From Gnetum montanum (Eukaryota > Streptophyta > Gnetopsida > Gnetales > Gnetaceae): a stretch of 62,000 nucleotides of DNA. Shown one piece after another: positions 21,650 through 33,649 of this stretch. Position 1 is the stretch's first letter, and each line of letters opens with the position of its first letter. The stretch covers positions 8,452 to 70,451 of the forward strand of contig MNCI01008727.1 in NCBI GenBank assembly GCA_015680685.1. The letters run 5' to 3'. The notes under the pieces were generated by a model. The model was not told where the DNA came from. It ran no database searches and saw nothing but the letters and a program-made list of their open reading frames with translations. A program made the translations under genes and the position numbers.

Positions 21650-22875
21650 ATACCATAGACTACATTTGATATTTTTCAGTAAACAATTCCAACAATGTAC
21701 TCTATCTCCTAGTAGATTTTGATTCCAAGGAGTAGTACCAACTGTTTGCTTCCTTGATGAGTGTTCTTAATAATAATTTAATCTTTGGCCAATCATTTTT
21801 AATATTATATAAGGCATAGACATCATGGAAGGCTTGCAAATGCTATTGTGAATCAACATTGTAGTCTCCCTTGAACTTGGGAATGTTGTTCATGTCAAGT
21901 CAATTGATTAAAATATCCATTTAATAGTTGATTAGGATATAAATAACCTCCTTGATATTAATCATACTCTTAGTAACAAGTAAGAGTTTATCATAATTAT
22001 CATATTCATCATGGTTTCTACCATGACCATGATCCCTCTTGTATTGTCTATTGTGTCTCCTTCCATGTTTGTGCCCATGGTTTCTATTTCTATCATAACC
22101 ATGATAATCATTCCTACCCTCCTCTCTATTTTAATTTCACCTATTATTTTTACCAAATCATCTATCATTACTTCTTATTTTGTGACCACACTCATCCTTA
22201 TTAGATCTTGATAATGAGAATGATGGGAAACTAAAAGATTCATGCTAGCTTGCTATCTTATCATGATCCCTTTAGTTATCTCTATATGGCCTACCCAAAG
22301 ACCTAGGCTTTCAAGTCCTTATAGTATTATGTTTTATTCTCCCCTTTACTTGATTTCTTGCCAAGTTTGAACATAGTCATGGGTTTGTCATATCATCCAC
22401 ATTGAAGGGAGGAGAATTTTAATGAGTAACTTTACCTAAGCGGTAATTCATATCCTACTTTTCAAATTATGACATTTAATGATATGGTATCCCCCTTTCC
22501 CTTTTTTGCTTCATGGTAGGCTTTCATAAAATAATCTTTTTGAAGTTGGGCTTCTGTGAATTGATAGGGCCTAGACATTTCATTAGCTACATTGTAGTCA
22601 ATTATAGTTGCTTCTAGTCTAACTTTCATTAATGCTTCCATAAGCGTTAATGGAGCTAAATGATCTCATAACAACACAATGTTGTCTTCTAAGTTCCTCC
22701 ATCTCATATGTTCATCTTGATGAAGGATGAAGGTGATGTCCAAATAGTAAGAATGTAGATGTTCGTAGGTGAAATTAACTTAGTATGCTACATTATAATT
22801 ACTTTTTGTTGATTTCTCATATTCTCTTGTGGAATTATTCACACATGGACAATCAACTCTATGAGAAGAAAACAT
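21650..22875 (-). pseudogene. gag remnant of element D
   Basis: The start at 22875 reads MFSSHRVDCP, like element B (MTSSHKVNSP). Sequence matching the capsid part of B lies at about 21700-21900 on the minus strand. Numerous stops and frameshifts leave no long frame. The zinc-knuckle and protease parts are not found. Confidence 0.6.
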
Positions 22876-22992
22876 TTTAGATTACTGTATGTATCTTAAT
22901 AAAAATAATAATAATATTCTTTAACTGATAAATCATTAAGTCTTACTAGTAATAATGAATTATTTAAACTAATATACATCACTAGCATTAGT

Positions 22993-23009
22993 CCTTGGCA
23001 ATGGTGCTA
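22993..23009 (-). other. Decayed tRNA-Asp primer site of element D
   Basis: Plus-strand CCTTGGCAATGGTGCTA differs from CCCCGGCAACGGCGCCA at five positions, every one C to T. It is placed one base from the LTR, as in element B. Confidence 0.75.
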
Positions 23010-23010
23010 A

Positions 23011-23896
23011 TGATAATTGACAAGTGTTCCCTGTGCCCAACCATACAAATACAAGCATTCATGTGTGACCTAATTGTAATCTCTAGACTAGACTAGCAGA
23101 ATATTTAGTTAATTTAAAGTGTAATCATAGGTAATAGTTTTCCTAGTTATACTCATGTGGACCTTAGTGCATATAATTAAGATATATGATCTTGATGTTG
23201 TAATGACTATGATTTAAATATTATTCAAATAAATAAAATTTTAATTAATATAATAATAAGAAAATATAGCCTAATCTAATCTAAGTGATGAGAATTCATT
23301 CCCAACTTACAACACACATGTTGAACTCATGATATTATTATTGGGTTACTAATTGTGTGCACTACTGGGTATACCAAGTGATAACACTACTGGATTGCTA
23401 AACAGTAATGTGTTTATGGTCAAAGTTGGTTGTACTCAGTCAAAGTTGGTTGTACTCATTCTACATGCTTAATGTACATTTGACGTTAAAATATTAACTA
23501 AGTGCATGAAATGCAATAACAATAAAAATAAATTGTAATTAAGAAAAAATATTAAACTAAGTCATAGTGTTGTAATGAAAGCAAATGAATCTTGATCTTA
23601 TTGTTCACATGAAATTATGTTGAGGTACAAGATCACTCAACTAAGGCTTCGTTAGGTAACTCAAATTCATGTTGTGGGCACTTGCTAACTAATTCTAATT
23701 TCTATGGTTTTAAATTGCAAGAGCTTTGTTACACTAATGACTAAATTGTGCCTTTAATGTGGTAGGTGGGTAGTATTCATAAACCTTACCTATCGCAAAT
23801 TCATTGCATATTCAATATCATATGAAAACATACCATATTGCAACTACTAGGATATTGTAGGTACAATGTTACAACCTACTTATCAATTGTTCATCA
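23011..23896 (-). repeat. LTR of element D
   Basis: It starts TGATAATTGACAAG and ends about TTCATCA. Blocks align with the B LTR (CCAACCATAC near the start, GGGCACTTG and GCAAGAGCTTTGTTAC further on). Eroded GATATC-like sites (AATATCATATG, GGATATTGTAG) lie at 23810-23870, in the expected place. Confidence 0.6.
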
Positions 23897-23959
23897 CTAG
23901 GTTCTGGATTCAATTTTGGTGGACAATATTGAGTTATAATGTTCTAATTTGACTATATG

Positions 23960-24933
23960 TGATGAGTGGCAGGTATCCCTACACTCAACCATACGAATAC
24001 GAGCATCACACGCATGATCCGATCGAACTCTGCAGACTAAATGCCTACATGCCTCAAGGAACACTTGGAGTTAATTAATCGTTGTCTTCCCAAGCTTGCT
24101 TGTATGTGTCACGGTGTATGGTTAAACAAGTCTGAGGCATATGATTTTTATGGTATTTTATGTTTTTCTCCTATGCTAAGAGGAAAGGGTGGAGAAACTA
24201 CCTCTAACTAATGCACTAAGTCCTAGTGTCAGCATCCACTCCCACATGCCGTACACACCCTGAACTATGCAACTGTGGCTACCAAACGCTAATCGTTACT
24301 GGGATCACCACACGTAACGCACATGCTCGAAGTGGTCATACTGAGGCAGTTAACTAACCTAAGTGTGATAAGCATCAGTTCCTCAGCTAACCATACACAT
24401 CCTTGGATGCTCATAACCAAGTCGTACTTATCCCATGTTCTAGGAGTTGAGGGTGAGAGAACCTAATTGCAATGAGTAGCCGATTTCTTGATTAGCCGTA
24501 CACATTCGTCAATGCTCATAATCAAGTCGTACTCATGCTGCACTAACAACAGGTAACAAAAACAAGTAATAAATAACATGTAATAAAACCTATCCATGTA
24601 CTGCAAGGTTTATCCACAAAGCTCGTCTTTATTGTTGTACACAACTTGCATTCAGGTACAAAGTTGCTCGAATAAAGATCCATTCACTTGGGGACTACTA
24701 CTGCGGGCACATGGAAATTAATCTATCTTTGGGGTGATTAATCCACCAGAGCTTCGCTACTCTAAGCCTAGGATGTGGAATAAGGGGAGTGCCACCTCTT
24801 ATTTATAGATATGGTGGTGAACCGCGTACACGATATCGCAGGCGACGACGCGATATCATGTACGCGATATCACATGGGATGCGATATCGCGATGGCCGCA
24901 ATATCGTGGCTCACGCGATATCGCGTCCCATCA
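23960..24933 (-). mobile_element. Solo LTR of the element B family (974 bp) with ATATG duplication
   Basis: It is bounded by ATATG on both sides (23955-23959 and 24934-24938). It begins TGATGAGTGGCAGG and ends GTCCCATCA, matching the B LTR throughout. No primer site or purine tract adjoins either end, so it is the product of recombination between two LTRs. TATAAATA on the minus strand at 24800-24807 has a GATATC cluster (24831-24926) upstream. Confidence 0.92.
24831..24926 (-). promoter_or_regulatory. GATATC palindrome cluster in the solo LTR
   Basis: About seven GATATC or near copies, several extended to GCGATATCGCG-like dyads. They lie about 25-120 bp upstream of the minus-strand TATA box. 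Confidence 0.6.
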
Positions 24934-24938
24934 ATATG

Positions 24939-26487
24939 TCTTGGAGATAAATTTTATTTAAAAAATTATTTAGGATTCTAACACATCCCCCAATAAAATA
25001 GACCTTAAAAATTTATTTACTAAGTGAGAAGTCATAGGTTTAAATCTTAAGTGGTTAAAATTTCAAGCAAGTCATGAGTTCAAATAGCGATGACACAAAA
25101 TCTAATAAAAAAATAAAAAATCTTTAAAGTTTTACAACCAACAACATGATCCAAGTGGTTAGTTGGTGGTCATGTCTAGTGTGGTGTAGGTCCCAGGTCT
25201 TGATCAAGAATCATGGAAAAAATTGAAAATTTTTTAAAATAGTTCTTATTGGATGAATTCAAGGTGAAAAATCAAGTCCGATATATATTACTTTTTTAAA
25301 AAACTAATTTGTTGCCATTAGAAGTTGAAGCAATGTACCAATTTTTAACTTTCTACTTAAGTAATAAAAATAACAATAAGATCTCAAGAGAGATTATCTA
25401 AAAATCTTAGCAATAAGGATGATTTCATGGAGGACAACTATGGCTAAAAAAATAGAGTATTGATAATATTAATGAAATACCAAATTTGGAATAAGCTTAG
25501 GAACTTATTACAAAAAAAGTAAGTTTTAGATAAATGTTAAAATGAGGCTCAAAACAAAATGTTAGAGGTGGTAGACATGATGAAACATAATATCTACATG
25601 CAATAGTTATAATATCTATGAGAGCAGTAAGTAGCTAAGTAAGAACAGGATCACATCATCTTCAATTTAAAACTAGAAGATGTAACAATGAGCAACATGA
25701 AGATAAAATATGTTGATTATGTTTACCGCAAGTGGTAAAATGAGAAACATGTATTATTAGAACAACTTCATAACAAAATAGTAAATCTCTAGTTAGTCTT
25801 TGTATGAGCTATTCCACTTACTAGTATTAATTCTAGGAAATAATATAAAAGGCATGTTTAGTTAATTTATCTCAAATGACCTTTGGGTTTACAAAAATGT
25901 AATAAAGTATTGCCCATAAATAAATGAAATATTCAATAGTATATTCTCCACTTTGATCCTACCCAAGTTTGTAATTTGCAATAGTAAAACAATCAATAAT
26001 TCAAAAACTTTGGAAGAATGTAGAAGAAGAAGAAAAACATTTCTATTAAAAAGTATGAGGCAAGGCCTTAATTCTAAGTCTAAGACAAACTATATATTTG
26101 GTGCTATTACTTATTATTCACATTCATAATTAGCAAAACACAAATAGGATCTCATAATTTAAGAGTTAAAATAGGTATATGGCTCAAAATTTCTTGTGAA
26201 GAACAAATATGGCAATTGTGTAATACAAATAGCATTGAATATGAATAACACATTTCTCTACAATGTCGTGCATTGAAGCACATTAAACATAAATGAAATA
26301 TTACAATTGCAAATTTGGTTAATTTGATTTAAATATTATTAAAAACACATGGTAAATTTGTTAATGATGTTTTCAAAACTTATAGCATATATATACAAAA
26401 CGCATAGCATATATGATTCCATTGTTCAATAAATTCAAAGGTCCACCAATATAATAAAATGTCAGGTTCAATTCAAGTATCAATTTA
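24939..26487. other. AT-rich DNA without a supported gene
   Basis: No recognisable coding sequence on either strand. Plus-strand reading near 25440-25860 gives peptide fragments interrupted every few codons. They could be a very old element remnant but cannot be assigned. Confidence 0.45.
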
Positions 26488-26885
26488 TTATGTACTATAA
26501 CAGATGACGTGCTGGTAACCGAATAGACTTGGCTCTTATCCATCACTAATGTGAAATTTCTTTTCTGTTTGTTTTTGTGGTGCAGCCTTATTAGAGTAGC
26601 AAGAGAAAAAGCTTGACGAGTGCTGCAATGGCTACAAAAATAAAGCATATATAGTGAAAAGTCAAGGTGGTTGTCTCCGACTGCAGACACTGGATAACGA
26701 AGAGAAAAGTAAGACGAACTCCACGAAACAACCAAATGACGATAAAATTTGCGTGGATGGACCGTCAAGCTTTTTCTCTTGCTACTCTAATAAGGCTGCA
26801 CCACAAAAACAAACACAAAAGAAATTTCACATTAGTGATGGATAAGAGCCAAGTCTATTCGGTTACCAACATGTTATAGTACATG
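26488..26885. repeat. Near-perfect inverted repeat, arms about 120-130 bp
   Basis: Arm 1 (about 26488-26621) and arm 2 (about 26760-26885) are reverse complements, with one clear substitution in the core and an indel of about 8 bp near the outer end. A 140 bp loop separates them. Arm 2 runs straight into the copia RNase H frame, and both arms contain GTTATAGTACAT. So arm 1 looks like an inverted duplication of sequence that adjoined copia pol. Confidence 0.8.
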
Positions 26886-26887
26886 GA

Positions 26888-27497
26888 GTGGGAGTTGTTA
26901 GCAGGTTTATGTTTGATCCAGGAAGAAAGCATTGGGAAGCTGTAAAGTGGCTCCTAAGATATCTGAAAGGAACTTCAGGTATGACACTTTGTTTTAAAAG
27001 GAGCAGCATTACTCTACAGGGTTTTTCTGATGCACATTTGGGAGGTGACTTAGATAGCAGAAAGAGGACCACTGGTTGTCTCTTTACCGTGGGCAACATG
27101 GCTGTGAGCTGGATGTCTCGACTTCAGCAGAGCATTGCTCTCTCAATCACAGAAGCAGAATATATGGCTATATCAAAAGCTGGAAAAGAGATGATATGGT
27201 TGAAAGGTGTTCTAAAAGAATTGGGTAAGACACAGGACAACAATGAGCTTTTTACTGATAGTCAAAGTGTCATACATCTAGCTAAAAATCTAGTCTTCCA
27301 TTCCAAATCCAATCTTCCATTCCAAACCCAGTCTTCCATTCAGCTGAGGTATCATCATATTTGAGAATTGATAGATGATGGAACATTATTGCTGATGAAG
27401 ATTCCTGATTCAAACAACTCTACAGACATGTTAACCAAGGCAGTTACCTTTGCTAAGCTGAAACTTTACACAACCTTAGCAGGCCTCCATGGTTAGC
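26888..27497 (+). pseudogene. copia RNase H, C-terminal pol
   Basis: The frame 26888-27364 shows classic Ty1/copia RNase H: HWEAVKWLLRYLKGT, then GFSDAHLGGDLDSRKRTTG, WMSRLQQSIALSITEAEYMA and LFTDSQSVIHLAKN. After a short frame-disrupting repeat of a TTCCATTCCAAATCCA-like unit (about 27296-27340), the tail DMLTKAVTFAKL is found in the sequence to 27497. The RNase H acids in SDAH, TEAEY and TDSQS are present. RT and integrase are absent. Confidence 0.85.
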
Positions 27498-27529
27498 AAT
27501 GAGGAGGCATTGTTTTTTGTTTGATCAGT

Positions 27530-27544
27530 CTCCAAGTGGGAGAT
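27530..27544 (+). other. Polypurine tract of the copia element
   Basis: CCAAGTGGGAGAT lies directly before the LTR start TGTTAAC. It has the usual copia form. Confidence 0.8.
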
Positions 27545-27810
27545 TGTTAACTTAAATGGTCACTGATCCAACACGGGTCAAAACCAGTTAGCAGCAGTTA
27601 GAGCAATAGTTTCAGCAGTTAGAGCAGTAGTTAACAGCAGTGAGCAATAGTTAGCAGTAGTTAACAGCAGTTAGAGCAATAGTTAACCCGTATTTAATAA
27701 CAATTCTCATGTATGTGCTTGCTTAAACGCCACACAAAGCTGAGTGTGTTGCCTGTGTTTTTCTGTTTTCTCTGTTTTCTTTGATTCTTTATATGTTCCT
27801 GAATTTAACA
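27545..27810 (+). repeat. 3' LTR of the copia element (266 bp)
   Basis: It runs TGTTAAC to TTTAACA. Inside, at 27585-27690, a minisatellite of the type AGCAGTTAGAGCAATAGTT is repeated about five times. The right flank is GCATG; the other duplication copy is lost with the 5' end. Confidence 0.75.
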
Positions 27811-27978
27811 GCATGGTCATGTCTATATGATTAGAGTTGGTATTTAGTTGCTAGAGTAAAATTAGATTTTTTAATCTTTATATGTGGGTTTTCTAATTTT
27901 ATGTTGGTTGTCGTATTTCTTGGATAAGAGCAGATAAAGATTAGCTTTCGCAAGTCAAGAATCTGGTCGTATTGGATT

Positions 27979-30330
27979 ATGAAAATTCTCTCTGCCATAT
28001 TGCCTTCTCTTTGCTTTCCTTCCAAATTCATCAGCGCAGCCTGCAGCTTACAAAACTTCTTATGCCCCTGGTCATACTGTAGAAGGAGGAAGAGGAAGCC
28101 AAAATTCTTCAGCAACAACAGCAATTTATGGGCTTCTGCAGTGCTACGCAAGTACCAATTCGAGTCAGTGCAATCAATGTGCACATGATGCTGTCAATTT
28201 CGGTCCTGCAAGTTGCTCTCCCGGTACTGCCGCAATGACCTGGTTCAATGATTGCTTTGGCAACTCCAATTTTACGCCAATTTTACAGGCGTGCTCGACA
28301 CAAAAGATGCTTGGTATATGTGGAATACATACCACGCTCCAGATGATAGCGCTGTGTTTGATAAGGCTGCTCACCAGCTGCTCAATAATCTCATCACAAA
28401 AGCTCTGCAACGATCAAGCCTTGATTATGCCTTTGGATCTAATGTCTGGGAACACATCACAATCAATGGATTTGTACAGTGCTGGAGGGACATCTCGACA
28501 GTGGATTGTGGAACTTGTCTCGACAGTGCCTTAAGAGTGCTGCTGAATAATGGAAAGGATAAATAAGGAGGCAGAGCCCTGGCAGGTAGCTGTTTTGTTG
28601 AGTATGTGATCTACCCTTTCTTCAATGCAACTCCTCCTCCGCCTGCCCATTTACATGCTCCACCCCCACGGCCCAAAACCCAACAGCTCCGATGGTTTAA
28701 GTATGTATAGCTATTATTATTTTATACTCTCTGTCAGCACTACTTATTCTGCGATTTCATCGAATAGATGTTGAGTTTTGTAGCCTGCTGATTGGTAGAC
28801 AAACACCTTTCTGTGATTATATGGGCAGCAACTGGATCTCTGTTGGTAGCTTTGCTTTTGCTGGGCGGTCAATTTTTAGTGTGCAGAAGTAGGAGATGAT
28901 CAACCCTCGAAACAGGGAGGGCCATGAAGGAGACAGGATAATTTGGCAGATGAGGATGAAATGACCATGTTTAACAGGGAGGTGAAGGCTGTAACCAATA
29001 ATTTTGATGAAAACCTGAAACTAGGCGAAGGAGGATTTGGTGTAGTTTGCAAGGTTATCTAAATTTTATTGTCCATTTTTGTGGTTTACAAATTTAGCCA
29101 TCCAGTAACATCTAGTAACAATATAACATCTAGTAACAATATTTTTAGCAGACTGAAATTTAATGACAATATTTACTCACAGGCAACCTTACCTACTGGA
29201 GTAGTAGCTGCAAAAAGACTACTCCTCCAATCGACTCGTGGAAAACAGGAATTCGTGAATGAAATCAATCTTTGAAGGAATTCAACATCGGAAGCTCATA
29301 AACTTGCTTGGTTGCTGCACGGAAGCTTCTGACATGATCCTAGTGTATGAGCTCTTGCCAAATGGAAGTTTGGATAAGATTCTTTTTGGAAAATTTTCAA
29401 TATTCTTCCAGTTCTAGAAGACATGGCATAATTTTATTAATTTTTTAATTTGAGAGTTCATTAATCAACAGTTTCTTACTCTTTCTATGTCATTTATTGT
29501 AAAGTTTAATACAGATGGCCAAAAAGCAAAGTTTCTAAATTGGAAGAAACGTTGCAACATAATCTTAGGGATGGCTAAAGGGCTTAGGTATTTACATGAG
29601 CACAACAAAATAAGAATTATCCATAGAGATATTAAAGCAAATAATATTTTATTAGATGAAAAATTTGATGCCAAGCTTGCAAATTTTGTGTTGGCAAGGC
29701 TCTTCCAAGAAGACCAAAGTCACGTTCAAACCAGAGTTGCTAGAACCTAGTAAGTGATTTTAAAGAATTGATAAATTTATGGCCATATTACATCATTCAC
29801 TTGATTTCAAATTTAAGAAATTTTCTATTTTATCAATGGATATATGGCTCCAAAGTATGCAATGCAAGGTCAACTATCAAGCAAATCAGATATATACAGC
29901 TTTGGTGCTCTTGTTGTAGAAATTGTAAATGGAAAAAGAAATAGTTAATTTGACACTAAAATGAGTGTTTCAAGCCTTTCAGGATGGGTAGGTTGTTTTA
30001 TTTATAGTTATTTGTTTTCTTCCTTTGTTATCGAATGATAAAAATTGAAAGAAATATCATTAAGTTTTTAATTGGCATGGCTTCAACCTAATCTCATCAG
30101 GCATGAAATCTATATCAAAAAGGGAAGATTTTAATGATGATTGATGAAGTTGTAAAGGCAATAGGTAGTTTGAAAGAGGGCATACAGTGCATTCACATTG
30201 CACTTTTATGTACACAAGTTGATCTATCTTTAAGGCCTCCAATGTTAATAGTGCTACTTATGCTTTCAAGCCCCTAGGTCACCTTGCCAACTCCAACATA
30301 GCCTGCATTTGTGATTTGCAACCAAAATGT
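27979..30330 (+). pseudogene. Cysteine-rich receptor-like kinase (DUF26/Gnk2) pseudogene
   Basis: CRKs are plasma-membrane kinases with two extracellular DUF26 domains. Seen: ATG at 27979 and a signal peptide broken by a 1-nt shift (LLFAFLP). The first DUF26 has CYASTNSSQCNQC, the second CWRDISTVDCGTC, both the CX8CX2C pattern, with a frameshift near 28252 and a TAA at 28564. A membrane segment is at about 28823-28890 (GSLLVALLLLGGQFLV). Kinase exons follow: LGEGGFGVV, VVAAKRL (the Lys kept), a frameshift near 29274, then [12 protein letters not shown]. The DFG motif is NFV, APE is APK, and the last exon keeps QCIHIALLCTQVDLSLRPPM. Loss of DFG plus several breaks means no active kinase. The exon layout is kept, so it decayed from a genomic gene, not a retrocopy. 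Confidence 0.88.
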
Positions 30331-31179
30331 TGAAAGCACTCAATGGTCTATACCAGAATATTCGACTTTAACAAATCCAAGTCCAATTAATTATGTAGCA
30401 TGTCTTAAATGCAACTATTTCAATTTCTGATATTGAGCCAAGGTAATTGCACCACAAGAAATAAGACAAACTCTAGGCTTACATGTTTAGTATATATGTC
30501 ATACTTAAGAAATTACTGTGTAAGAAGACACTGGAGAGAGTATAAAATATCCGCACTTGCATAATGTCCAAGCTCTCAAGTTTTCAAATAAATTGTGAAT
30601 TTTGGTACGTGGCAGTTATATGAGATTTGTTATTGGAATAATGTATCGCTTAGTTTATCTCTGTAATGTTCACATTAACATGTGATTTTAGCTGAATATA
30701 TTTGGGGCTATCATGTATTTTTCCCAAATTTGTTGCTAATATTACTCACAAATGCATTTGGTTGGTCAAGCATTGCTTAGGTCATTAGATCATGCAATTT
30801 CTTGTTTACAAGTCATAAGTTTGATCGAGACGTATCTTAATATTATGCTATTATGTACCCTCTAATGCCCCTCAATTAAGGGAAAATGTTTTGATAGTAA
30901 GATTTCTCTTTTGTTGCAAAATGCAGAAACCATGCCTCATAACATATGTATACTTAAATATTAAATCATTATGCAAATTAAGATAGGATTAAATTAAATT
31001 GAAGATTAATTGCTAGCCTAGTGGGGAAGAGCATACAAACTTCCTTAGTATACCATGAATGCACTTTCGGGGGCTACCATCTCATTGTCTATTACCTTAA
31101 CTTTTTCAACTGGTTTAAAAAAACATGTGAACCTCCTATATGCCATATCATGTGATACACATATTATGCTCTTGTGCAT
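30331..31179. other. Intergenic DNA without a supported gene
   Basis: AT-rich sequence between the kinase pseudogene and the 5' LTR of element F. Nothing recognisable. The five bases before the LTR (31175-31179) are TGCAT; the partner duplication would lie right of the window. Confidence 0.5.
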
Positions 31180-32025
31180 TGATAAATCATGTTTTTCATC
31201 ACTTCGATATCAGGGTGGCCGTGATATCGGGTACATAATATCGTGGTCCAAAATGTGATATCATACATTTGATATTGCATGGTTACTCTCGAGTCTATAA
31301 ATACCATTCCTAGGCGCACAATTAGGGGTACGTTTTTAGTAGTCAAGTAGTGAAACTCTTGGAGTCTATCCATTTGAAAGTTAAATATTTTCCAAGTGCC
31401 CACAGTAAAAGGTCTAAGTGTGAATAGATCTTTATTCAAGCATTGATGTACCTGAGCACACCATTGTGTTGGTAATAAAGACGAGCTTTTTGATTCATCC
31501 TTGCAGCACTTGAGATTTCATTTCTTAGGCATTTATATTTTATTTTATTTTATGCACTTTACATTCATGTTATTAGCATAGCAATTCATTTTGATCAATT
31601 AAGAAAATCATTAAATTACACAAGCACGACCCCTTTGAGTATATGTATGAAACTTGGTAGCTCAGAAACAATTAGTGTTTGATAGCCCAGTAGTGTTTGC
31701 ACAAAGTTTAGAATGTGTCTGGGAACTGGGAATGGTTACTTGTGTTAGGCTAGATTAGACTTTACTTTCCTTAGCAATTAATCGCTTTTACTTTTAATCA
31801 CTCCTACTTTTATTCTTCTTCTAGGTGAGTAATTCCATAAAAATATAAAACAATAAAAATCATATGCATTCCACAAGTGGGATTGGGAACACAATGAATG
31901 AACAACATGCACACACTATTTAGCTCTATTGTACTTAGTAATTACAGTCTGCAGAATTCGACTAGATTGCATGTGAATGTTTGTGATTCGTATGGTTGGG
32001 CATAGGAGTACCTTGCTACTCATCA
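31180..32025 (+). repeat. 5' LTR of element F (846 bp)
   Basis: It runs TGATAAATCATG to CTACTCATCA, with TATAAATA at 31296-31303 and a GATATC cluster just upstream. The primer site follows directly. Confidence 0.88.
31207..31280 (+). promoter_or_regulatory. GATATC palindrome cluster, element F 5' LTR
   Basis: Five GATATC or one-off copies (GATATCAGG, GATATCGGG, AATATCGTG, GATATCATA, GATATTGCA), ending about 17 bp before the plus-strand TATA box. The 3' LTR repeats the first two at 61978-62000. Confidence 0.6.
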
Positions 32026-32026
32026 T

Positions 32027-32206
32027 TGGCATCATTGCCAAGAACTATAGTTCTTTGTGTGCTATCTAACCTAGTGAATTTAGTAAACCTTGTTGTTTGA
32101 ACTCTGAGAGTTAAATCCTACAAAAACAAAAATTATTATTATCATTAAATTAAATCTTAATTACACACTGTTTATTAACATAAAATTTCTTCTTCTCATA
32201 GGAGCT
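32027..32206 (+). other. Decayed tRNA-Asp primer site and leader of element F
   Basis: TGGCATCATTGCCAAGA stands in the primer site position (32027-32043), differing from the intact site by G to A and C to T changes. The leader matches the reverse complement of the E leader (52804-52947). The gag start survives as SSSHR codons at about 32186-32200 with the ATG changed to ATT. Element E is inserted a few codons later. Confidence 0.7.
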
Positions 32207-32576
32207 TGATGAGCAGCAAGGTACCCCTACGCCCAACCATACGAATCACAAGCATTCACATGCAATCTAGTTGAATTTCATAGGCTATAGTTACTAAGTA
32301 CACTAGAGCTAAATAGTGTGTGTGTGTTGTTCATTCATTGTCTTTCAAGTTCCACTTGTGGGATGCAATTGTATGGTTAAGTGTGATTGAGGCGTAAGAT
32401 TTTTATTATTTGTGTTTTTCTATAATTACTCATCTAGAATAAGAATAAAAGTAAGAGTGATTAAAAATAAAAGTGATTAATTGCTAAGGAAACTAAAGTT
32501 TAATCTAGCCTAACACAAGTAACTGTTCCCACTTCGTGAACACATCCTGAACTTCATGCAAACACTACTAGGTTGT
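32207..32576 (-). repeat. 3' LTR of element E, distal part
   Basis: It begins TGATGAGCAGCAAGG and matches 52966-53335 of the 5' LTR. It ends with GTTGT, the left target duplication of element G. The other part is at 44107-44623. Confidence 0.88.
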
Positions 32577-33477
32577 TGATGAAGTGCCAAATAGTTGATG
32601 CATTGACTAGGCCATGTATACGAGGCCTTGTATACACGGCCACGTCAATGCCTCATCAACACATCTGTCCATGCGTCTACGTGGCCCCATTTACACAAAG
32701 CTTGTTCTAGCCTATAAATAAGTATGCTTCTGTCACATTAAGGGATCTTTTTGGAAGTTGTAGCAAAGCTCTTGCAGTTTGTTTCCACGAGAGTTAGAAG
32801 ATTTTCCAAGTGCCCATAGTAGGTGTGAGAAAGGTGTCTGGCTCTTTATTTGAGCACTAATGTACCTGAGTCATTAGTGCGATCGACAATAAAGATGAGC
32901 TTTTCAAGCATTCCTTGCAGAAATTGGACTGTCATTTGATGCATTTACTAGTTTAAAATTTCTATGTTTTAATAATTCCTTAATTTTTCATTGTTATTAC
33001 CTTAATTGTCATCGCTCTCTTATAGTTTGTAAAACCCATAAGTACAACCATCTCGAACGTAAACCCGACACTTGGCAACCCAGTGATGCTTAGTGTTTGG
33101 TAACCCAGTAGTGGTTAGGAGATGCCTAGGATGTGGAAAGCAGATGGGATCGGATATTTATGCTAGGAGAAGTTAATAGATAAATTAGTATAATTATAGA
33201 TTATGTAATATTCCATTCCTTACATTTTATTTCAGGAATTAAATGCTAGAACATAAAGTGAAAAAGCTAGAAAAAATCATTTGCCTCAATCTCACTTAAC
33301 CATCACAATCAGAACATTACAAGTGAGGTTGGGAAGACAACAACTATTCTAACAAAAGGTTTTGCTAGTTAGGGTCTGGTGTATGCAAAGTGCTTACAGT
33401 CTACGGAATTCGATTGAGTTGCATGTGAATGCCCGTGATTCGCATGGTTGGGTGTAGGGGTACCTAGCTACTCATCA
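32577..33477 (+). repeat. 5' LTR of element G (901 bp)
   Basis: It runs TGATGAAGTGCC to TACTCATCA, with TATAAATA at 32713-32720. Upstream of the TATA box lie GTATAC and GGCC palindromes instead of the GATATC cluster seen in E and F. Confidence 0.92.
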
Positions 33478-33478
33478 T

Positions 33479-33496
33479 TGGCACCATTATCGGGGA
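33479..33496 (+). other. Primer binding site of element G, decayed tRNA-Asp
   Basis: TGGCACCATTATCGGGGA, one base after the LTR. It differs from TGGCGCCGTTGCCGGGGA at four positions, all transitions. Confidence 0.82.
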
Positions 33497-33649
33497 TTGT
33501 TAGTCTTACATGCACCATCTAACCTTAGCAAAATTATCATTCACATCGTTGGAACCGACCCAAGATAGTAAAATCTATGCACGTTAGGTAGTCTAAGTAA
33601 AAAAGTAGGGTACACTAATTAGTGGATTATCTAACATCCAAGATATCTT

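Larger units (their letters stand above)
21640..23896 (-). mobile_element. Element D: old, truncated Athila-like copy
   Basis: An LTR (23011-23896), a decayed primer site (22993-23009) and a decayed gag on the minus strand. The remainder of the element is not seen to the left. Divergence from B is much greater than between B and the solo LTR, so D is older. Confidence 0.65.
26875..27810 (+). mobile_element. Truncated Ty1/copia element, 3' end with LTR
   Basis: It retains the RNase H end of pol, a purine tract and a 266 bp 3' LTR. Everything upstream of RNase H is missing and the break coincides with the inverted repeat. No 5' LTR was found to the left. Confidence 0.8.

Noticed and set aside
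21962-22211. Met/Ile-rich overlapping frames on both strands
   Set aside because: They fall in a degenerate low-complexity part of the element D gag and have no recognisable domain.
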